Shown piece by piece: positions 14,932 through 20,042 of a DNA stretch of 20,042 bases; position 1 is the stretch's first letter; the number at the start of each line of letters is the position of its first letter. Under the pieces are notes generated by a model, which worked only from the letters and a program-made list of their open reading frames with translations, was not told the DNA's origin and ran no database searches. Source of the DNA: CAYWNA01 sp964459305 (GTDB taxonomy: Bacteria > Planctomycetota > Planctomycetia > Pirellulales > Pirellulaceae); the NCBI GenBank assembly GCA_964459305.1, contig CAYWNA010000248.1, positions 1 to 20,042 on the forward strand. The letters are read 5' to 3'. A program made the translations under genes and the position numbers.

Positions 14932-16563
14932 CTAGGTGGGGGGAAGTCGGCGGATTTCGTTCCTTGTCTCGACTGTCGTCGGAGGAACCGCCTGCTCCGC
15001 GGCGGGGACGCCAATCATCTTAGGTTCAGCCGCAATGGGCCAGTTGCCGTTTGTTTGGACCCCAAACTCAACGGCTTTCCATCCGCCGCCAAGGGCTTTG
15101 TAGAGGGCGATACGATTCAGCGTCACGTTGGCGCGGCTGACAGCCAATTGATCCTGCAGTTGCAGTAGTGAGCGCTGGGAGTCAAGCACGCTTTGGAAGC
15201 TCGCCAGCCCTTGCCCATAGTACAGTTCGGCCAGGCGGACCGATTCCCTGGCGGCCTCGACTGCCCGCACAAGCGATTCGGACCGAACCCGTTCTTGAAT
15301 GCACGCCGCCAAGGCATTTTCGACTTCTTCCGCGGCAGACAATACCGTCGTCCGATAGTGCCGGACCGCTTGTTCAAATCGGGCTTTTTGCGCTTCGATC
15401 TTATTTTGGATTCGGCCGAAGTTCAAGATATTCCACGTCAGCGACGGCCCCAGCGCGTGGGTAATGCTCTCGGGTGTGAGCAGGTCCACAATGTCCGTCG
15501 AATCGACGCTGATCGTGCCGGTCAAGGACAACTGCGGATAGAGGTCCGCAACCGCGACCCCGATTCGGGAGCTCTCGGCAGCCACTTTCAACTCCGCGCC
15601 CCGAATATCAGGACGCCTTCGCAGCAGGCTGGCGGGCAAGCCGAGGGCCAGTTCCCGTGGTGCGACGGGGATGGATTGTGAGACGCCGAGTTGTGCCCAG
15701 AGTTTACGAGGCGGTTCCCCGAGCAACACACACAGACGATTCTCCGCCCGCAGGAGTCCGATTGCCAGCGCAGGTATCGTGGCCTTGGTGGCGTGAAGAT
15801 TCAACGTGGCTTGGGCTGCGTCGAGCGGTTTGGCCAGACCCGCACGGTGCCGTTCTTGCGCCAAGTGAAGCGTGCGTTCCTGGACGCTCAGGTTTTGGTA
15901 AGCGACCCCAATGCGTTCCTGATACGTCCGCAGTTCAACGTAGGCGGCTGCGACATCGCCCAGCAACGTCAGCAAGACGAAGTCGTAGTCGCTTTTGGCA
16001 ACGCCGATTTCTGCGTCAGCGGCCTCGATCATCCGGCCGTACTTACCCCAAAGATCCAATTCCCATGTAGCGTCGAAACCAGCGGAAAAGAGGCTGTAGG
16101 CGTCCTGCGAGCTCAGCGAGTACGGGCTGCTGTTTCCGCTGACCTTCTTGAAGGAGTAACTGCCGTTACTCGTGACGTCGGGGAAACGCTCGCCGGTAAC
16201 GACGCCGCGGCGCGCCCTGGCTTCCAGCACCCGGAAGAAAGCCTCATGCAGGCCGGGGTTTGCTTCGACGGCTCGCTGAATGAGGCTATCCAAGACAGGG
16301 TCCTGGAACTCCGACCACCATGGACCGTCGAGGTGGGCGTTTTGGACCGAGTCGGTTTTCTGTGGGTGCTTCCACTGGTTGGAAAGCGGAGCACGAGGAG
16401 GACCGTTGTCGGGGCCCACGCGGCACCCGCCGGATGTACACAGGGCCACGGCAAGGACCCAGGCGACGGAGATTTGGATGCGGCAAAGAGCCCGCTTCGA
16501 AGTGGTGGGCGCAGTCCGATCACTGGCCACGAGTCGTCCGGTTGCGAGTTCGCATCCGTCCAT
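14932..16563 (-). CDS. TolC/OprM-type outer-membrane factor of RND or type I export
   Basis: A 543-residue protein of the NodT/OprM outer-membrane factor family. The lipobox-like TSGGC (Cys47) suggests lipid attachment. Typical landmarks follow: WWSEFQDPVLDSLIQRA at about 80, WELDLWGKYGRMIEAADAEI, the helix with VAAAYVELRTYQERI, LPASLLRRRPDIRGAE, SLTWNILNFGRIQNKIEA, and YYGQGLASFQSVLDSQRSLL. These build the two-fold TolC barrel/tunnel repeat. The start at 16563 has a weak ribosome site and gives a long N-region; GTG at 16530 is an alternative. A 50-residue low-complexity C-terminal tail goes beyond the usual length of about 470. It is divergent from a periplasmic adaptor gene, with which it probably forms an export complex. 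Confidence 0.9.
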   Translation of the reverse strand: MDGCELATGRLVASDRTAPTTSKRALCRIQISVAWVLAVALCTSGGCRVGPDNGPPRAPLSNQWKHPQKTDSVQNAHLDGPWWSEFQDPVLDSLIQRAVEANPGLHEAFFRVLEARARRGVVTGERFPDVTSNGSYSFKKVSGNSSPYSLSSQDAYSLFSAGFDATWELDLWGKYGRMIEAADAEIGVAKSDYDFVLLTLLGDVAAAYVELRTYQERIGVAYQNLSVQERTLHLAQERHRAGLAKPLDAAQATLNLHATKATIPALAIGLLRAENRLCVLLGEPPRKLWAQLGVSQSIPVAPRELALGLPASLLRRRPDIRGAELKVAAESSRIGVAVADLYPQLSLTGTISVDSTDIVDLLTPESITHALGPSLTWNILNFGRIQNKIEAQKARFEQAVRHYRTTVLSAAEEVENALAACIQERVRSESLVRAVEAARESVRLAELYYGQGLASFQSVLDSQRSLLQLQDQLAVSRANVTLNRIALYKALGGGWKAVEFGVQTNGNWPIAAEPKMIGVPAAEQAVPPTTVETRNEIRRLPPT

Positions 16564-17170
16564 TTAGTAACACCACATCGACCGCTACTGGGCGCACACA
16601 GCGCACAACGTGAACCAAGAGCGGCGTCCACGCCACCCGTTTTCTCCATAATTCCCTCTTATACCTATCGAATTCGCCGCAAGTCCGGCTTGACCTCATT
16701 TGACACCCAGGTACGGGCCGTCGGGAAGGATGAGTGCGATAAATCGGCCGGTCTGGTCTCAGGCGATTCGATCGTGACGATTACGCAAGGTCTCTTGCCG
16801 CCGGCGCTCGTTTCCTTGCTCCAGCCAGCAGCCTCGCTGATGTGTGCACAATCACCATCGCGAGCCGCTCGCCCCCGATCGTTACGAGGTTCCCTGACCC
16901 AAGAAATGCCACATTGTACAAGACCATTGCCCTCTGCGTGACCTACCGTTGTGTTGAGATAATAGCGCCGAGTCCCTGTCGGCACCTAGCCGACGAGGGA
17001 CGGGTCGACCCGGACAGGTTGACCGCCTTAGTGGGTAGGACCAGGGCCTGCCACCTGAAGGTACAAGTGACGCCATGCCCGTTGACTGATGGGAAAGCTC
17101 CATTTGTGCCTTTTTTTGGCCAGACGAAATGTGCCCCCAATGAGGCTCAATTGGAGTTATCGCCCGTCCA
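16564..17170. promoter_or_regulatory. 607-base divergent intergenic region with a leader hairpin
   Basis: No open frame here has recognisable protein features, so the stretch is read as the shared control region of the outer-membrane factor and adaptor genes. GATAAT at 16958-16963 is a good -10, but its -35 is poor. Just downstream, 16972-16983 pairs with 16989-17001 (12 bp with one bulged G, 5-base loop), directly followed by a 12-base palindrome CGGGTCGACCCG (17001-17012). A T7 run at 17111-17117 has no stem before it. GGAG at 17153-17156 is a distant ribosome site for ATG 17171. A transcript from the putative promoter would have a structured leader of about 200 bases. Confidence 0.4.
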
Positions 17171-18112
17171 ATGAAACACCGTTCAGGAACACTGCGATGC
17201 GATCCATCGACGCGCGCTCGCATTCTGGCGGGCGCGTTGGCCTGCGTTCTTGCGTCGCACTGGTGCTGCTTGGCGGCGTCGGCCCAGACAGGCCGTCGGT
17301 CGCCGGACGTCGCGATGCCGGGCATTCACACTGCTCCTGGCTCCGGTTCCATCCCACACGGCATTGCGAGGCCCGGGCAACGGGCGACGATGTCGGCACC
17401 GTTACAGGGCATGTTGGTGGAAGTGCTGGTCGAAGGCGGCGAGGAGGTCAGCAAGGGAGAGATCCTGGCGGTGATCAACAACCGCGTCGCCACGGCCGCC
17501 GTGAATGCCGCCCGTGCTGCGGCCGATCGGACAGCGGAAATCGACCACGCGAAACACGCATTGGCATTGGCCCGCAGCTTGTTCGCCAGGCACAACGCGC
17601 TACAAGACGCGCGAGCCGGAGCCGCATTCGAGCTGGAACAGGCCAAAGCCCAACAAGACCAGGCCCAAGCCACACTGGCCGCCGCTCTTGAAGCCCAACT
17701 CCAGGCCAAACGGAACTTGGAACTAGAGCAAGCACGGCTGGAAGCCCACAGCATCCGCGCGCCTTTCGACGGACAGATTGTCCATGTCGAGGCCACCGTG
17801 GGCACCACGCTGACGCCGTCGGACAAGCTGTTGACGATCGTTTGCATAGACTCGCTGGAGGCCGAATTGTACGTGCCGCTGGAACTGTTTGGCGAGCTAC
17901 AAATCGGCAAGTCCTACCAGCTGTGGGCTTTTGCGCCCGTCAACGGCCCCGTTCAAGCACGGCTGGCCTTCGCGTCGCCGATGATCGACCCGGCCTCGAA
18001 GACCTTCCGCTGTGTCTTTTATATCGACAACCGAGACCGGCAACTTCCCGCCGGGTTCGGCGTTCGCTTCGACTTGTCTCATTCTGAGTCGCACCGCGAG
18101 GATGCACCATGA
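17171..18112 (+). CDS. HlyD/RND-type periplasmic adaptor (membrane fusion protein)
   Basis: A 313-residue protein with a signal peptide (core 17-36, cleavage near ASA|QT). The lipoyl/biotinyl-like half motifs flank a coiled coil: MSAPLQGMLVEVLVEGGEEV with KGEILAVI (74-103), an Ala/Gln-rich helical hairpin (105-190), then IRAPFDGQIVHVEATVGTTL (195-214). A beta-barrel follows (LEAELYVPLELFGEL; FRCVFYIDN), ending with LPAGFGVRFDL. Such adaptors join an inner-membrane pump to a TolC-type channel. It is short for RND adaptors and lacks the C-terminal membrane-proximal domain. The matching outer-membrane factor is divergent upstream. The stop overlaps the adhesin start by 4 bp (ATGA), so the two are translationally coupled. 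No pump gene is in the window. Confidence 0.85.
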   Translation: MKHRSGTLRCDPSTRARILAGALACVLASHWCCLAASAQTGRRSPDVAMPGIHTAPGSGSIPHGIARPGQRATMSAPLQGMLVEVLVEGGEEVSKGEILAVINNRVATAAVNAARAAADRTAEIDHAKHALALARSLFARHNALQDARAGAAFELEQAKAQQDQAQATLAAALEAQLQAKRNLELEQARLEAHSIRAPFDGQIVHVEATVGTTLTPSDKLLTIVCIDSLEAELYVPLELFGELQIGKSYQLWAFAPVNGPVQARLAFASPMIDPASKTFRCVFYIDNRDRQLPAGFGVRFDLSHSESHREDAP

Positions 18113-19995
18113 ACGGATCCGACGCCCCAGATATCCTGGAAGACGAGGAACAGCAACGGGAAGACTGTGCCGAACAGCAAGCGGCGACGCTGAAGGTCGA
18201 CACGCTCGAACCACGCATCCTCCTCTCGGCCACCTGGGCCGACGCCGACTCGGGCGGGCAAGCTGACGAGGCAGCACTTGCCGATGACGGCTTCGCGGAC
18301 GATGCGACAGGTCTCGTCGATGCATTGACCGGCGACGGCGATGGCCATGATCTGTTCGGAGGCGACGGCGATGGCCATGATCTGTTCGGAGGCGACGCGG
18401 ATGACGATCTGTTCGGAAGCGAAACTGACGACACGTTCGGCGCCGAGGCCGACAACGTCGCGGAACAGACCGGCAGCATCACGGAAGACACTGATAACAT
18501 CGCCGAAAACACCGACGGCGGCAGCGATCCGCGCGACGTCGTTCTGATCGATTCCAACCTGTCTGACGCCGACGCGTTGGCCGACGCGGTCGAAGAAGGC
18601 TCCATCGTCATTCGCTACGACGGTGCCGACGGCACGATGATCGACGTCCTAGGGCAGGTGGAAGGGGCGGCCGAGGCGAGTGGATGTGAGATCGCTTCGC
18701 TGACGGTTCTCTCCCACGGCAGCGGCGGCCAGTTCGATCTCGGCGGCGAAATCGTTTCCGCCGACATGACCGCGGACCAGGAGGCAGCCTGGCAGGCTCT
18801 GTCCGACAACTTCACCGAAGATGCCAATGTCTATATCTACGGCTGCGATGTCGTCGACGGATCCGGAGAAGGTCAGGCACTGCTCGATTCTCTAGCCGAA
18901 CTGACCGACGCCGAAGTCTTCGGCTCCACCGACACCACCGGGGCCGGCAGCGACTGGGACCTGGAAGCCGTGTCGGCAGGCGGTGAGGCCGAGCTTGCCG
19001 AAGGCATCGACACGCCGCTCGACATCGCCGACCTGTCGGACTATGACGGCACGCTATCGACGACGGAAAGCGGTCTCTGGCTCTCCACCGACGGTGATGT
19101 ATCGGGCGGCGGAGCGCCGGGCGACGATACCTGGACCGATGGTGAAGCGGTCGAGGTCGGTGATCCGAACCTGGACCTCGGCGAAACCACCAATGGCACC
19201 TTCTCTGGCGCGTTCAACCTGGACAACTTCGCCGGCGACGGGAATGCTGACATCGATGCGATGCACTATGTCTCGCAAAACATTACCATCGGCGTGTCGA
19301 ACACCGTCGATCTGCAAGCCGGCGACATCCTCCTATCGACCGACTGGGATGAAAGCATATCTTCGACGACCTATAGAGACGAAGATATCTTTGTGTTTCG
19401 TCCGGATACGGAAGGGGATTACAGTTCGGGAACGTTCTTCTTGTTGTTTGACGGTTCGGATGAATGGGGCTCCGATGTTGAAGCACTAACGCTGATCGAA
19501 CAGGATACCGAAATCGGCGGAGTAACCTACGGCGCGGGGAGCTTCCTGCTGGCGCACGAAGGAAACGATGACGTCTTGCACTATGAATTCACGTCTGCCG
19601 GATCCACGACCAACGGCAGTGCTTCCACGTTCCTTGACGTCAGCGACATCAATATCAGCAACAGAAAGACCGACGGACTCGACCTGATCGAAACCGAAAC
19701 GACGATCGGCGGCGAGACGCTCCAGGCCGGCGAGCTCTTGATTTCGCTGAAGGACGACGACTCGTCCGTCGGTGACAACTCCATCTCGACGAAACAGCAG
19801 GATGTCGTCAAGCTAAACATCACCGCCACGGGCAGCAGTTCCGCGGCCACCGCATCCACCCTCCTGGACGGCTCGGATGTGGGACTCGATGCCGGCGCCG
19901 AAGACGTGAATGCATTCACGTTGTTCAGCGAAGCCCCCGATGCCGCGGACGATGCGGTCACAACCACCGAAGACATCCCTGTCACGACCGGGTAA
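18109..19995 (+). CDS. LEPR-XLL / DUF4347 adhesin-like surface protein, possibly truncated
   Basis: A 628-residue, very acidic protein without a Sec signal. LEPRILLSA at 33-41 is the N-terminal motif of planctomycete LEPR-XLL giant surface proteins. Residues 75-104 are three Gly/Asp units (GDGDGHDLFG) that may bind calcium. Residues about 142-290 match the DUF4347 pattern: DVVLIDSNLSDADAL, LTVLSHGSGGQFDLGG, VYIYGCDVVDGSGEGQALLD, VFGSTDTTG. Residues 320-608 contain about three related modules built on 'AGD(I/L)LLS...DLIE.(E/D)T.IGG'. The end, DAADDAVTTTEDIPVTTG, is how cadherin-like/VCBS linkers begin, after which NVLxND is expected; here TAA follows at once. Coupling to an adaptor gene suggests type-I-like export and surface display, perhaps in attachment. 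Confidence 0.8.
   Translation: MNGSDAPDILEDEEQQREDCAEQQAATLKVDTLEPRILLSATWADADSGGQADEAALADDGFADDATGLVDALTGDGDGHDLFGGDGDGHDLFGGDADDDLFGSETDDTFGAEADNVAEQTGSITEDTDNIAENTDGGSDPRDVVLIDSNLSDADALADAVEEGSIVIRYDGADGTMIDVLGQVEGAAEASGCEIASLTVLSHGSGGQFDLGGEIVSADMTADQEAAWQALSDNFTEDANVYIYGCDVVDGSGEGQALLDSLAELTDAEVFGSTDTTGAGSDWDLEAVSAGGEAELAEGIDTPLDIADLSDYDGTLSTTESGLWLSTDGDVSGGGAPGDDTWTDGEAVEVGDPNLDLGETTNGTFSGAFNLDNFAGDGNADIDAMHYVSQNITIGVSNTVDLQAGDILLSTDWDESISSTTYRDEDIFVFRPDTEGDYSSGTFFLLFDGSDEWGSDVEALTLIEQDTEIGGVTYGAGSFLLAHEGNDDVLHYEFTSAGSTTNGSASTFLDVSDINISNRKTDGLDLIETETTIGGETLQAGELLISLKDDDSSVGDNSISTKQQDVVKLNITATGSSSAATASTLLDGSDVGLDAGAEDVNAFTLFSEAPDAADDAVTTTEDIPVTTG
18331..18417 (+). repeat. Tandem 30-bp coding repeat in the adhesin
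   Basis: Bases 18331-18360 and 18361-18390 are identical, and 18391-18417 is a shortened, diverged third unit of 27 bases. They encode GDGDGHDLFG twice and GDADDDLFG once. Exact identity between the first two units points to recent duplication or ongoing slippage. The Asp/Gly spacing is like calcium-binding repeats, but not a canonical RTX nonapeptide. Confidence 0.9.
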
Positions 19996-20042
19996 GCGTT
20001 CACAGCCCAGTAACCGTATGACCGGCCCTTCTTAATCGTAAT
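19996..20042. other. Window end after the adhesin stop; nothing recognised
   Basis: These 47 bases contain no hairpin, promoter or ribosome site that can be supported. In the frames that could continue the adhesin, none gives the expected NVLxNDxD continuation within the bases present, so a simple one-base slip cannot be proved. Confidence 0.4.

Noticed and set aside
15691..16941. Open frame of 416 codons on the plus strand
   Set aside because: It is a shadow of the outer-membrane factor gene, which shows clear family landmarks on the minus strand.
16665..16985. Small minus-strand frame of 106 codons in the divergent gap
   Set aside because: It has no ribosome site, no signal or domain, and it would cover the putative promoter and the start of the hairpin.
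18331..18417. Possible CRISPR-like repeat array
   Set aside because: The units are directly adjacent with no spacers and lie in frame within a coding region.

Overview
The window looks like accessory chromosome from a planctomycete, most likely of the Pirellulales type. The grounds are GC-rich coding sequence, a very high share of exported proteins (Sec and Tat signals on most genes), dispersed hairpin repeats between genes, and above all the N-terminal LEPRILLS motif of the last gene, which belongs to the planctomycete LEPR-XLL surface-protein class. This placement is inferred from motifs; no database search was run.

Left block (1-4897, + strand). After the tail of an upstream gene come three closely spaced genes for exported carbohydrate-active proteins. 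They are an alpha/alpha-toroid protein with lyase-like Asn/His/Tyr residues, a Tat-exported beta-propeller that keeps the metal-site pattern of PL22 oligogalacturonate lyases, and a second toroid protein broken by a single-base frameshift near 3635. A cytoplasmic transglutaminase-like protein follows. Together they suggest breakdown of a uronic-acid-containing polysaccharide; the substrate is not visible in the sequence.

Middle block (4898-14867). A perfect 31-bp inverted repeat lies in the convergent gap between the transglutaminase-like gene and the first of two divergently transcribed neutral-ceramidase-family paralogues (5095-6459 minus, 6627-7859 plus). The plus-strand paralogue heads a co-oriented run of six further genes. 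These are a LamG protein interrupted by a seven-unit beta-propeller, a TPR protein with an amidotransferase-like tail, a small protein with the complementary front half of an amidotransferase-like fold, a TolB-like propeller with an Fn3-like domain, and a three-domain isochorismatase fusion. Two related hairpin repeats (7862-7978 and 12915-12977) interrupt this run, and the second is translated as the C-terminus of the propeller gene.

Right block (14932-20042). A TolC/OprM-type outer-membrane factor (minus) is divergent, across a 607-base region with a strong hairpin, from an HlyD/RND-type periplasmic adaptor. The adaptor overlaps by 4 bp the gene for a LEPR-XLL/DUF4347 adhesin-like protein. 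This layout suggests that the adaptor and outer-membrane factor serve export or surface display of the adhesin; no inner-membrane pump is seen within the window. The adhesin ends abruptly at the start of a cadherin-like linker, so it may be truncated.

No rRNA, tRNA, CRISPR array or transposase was recognised.
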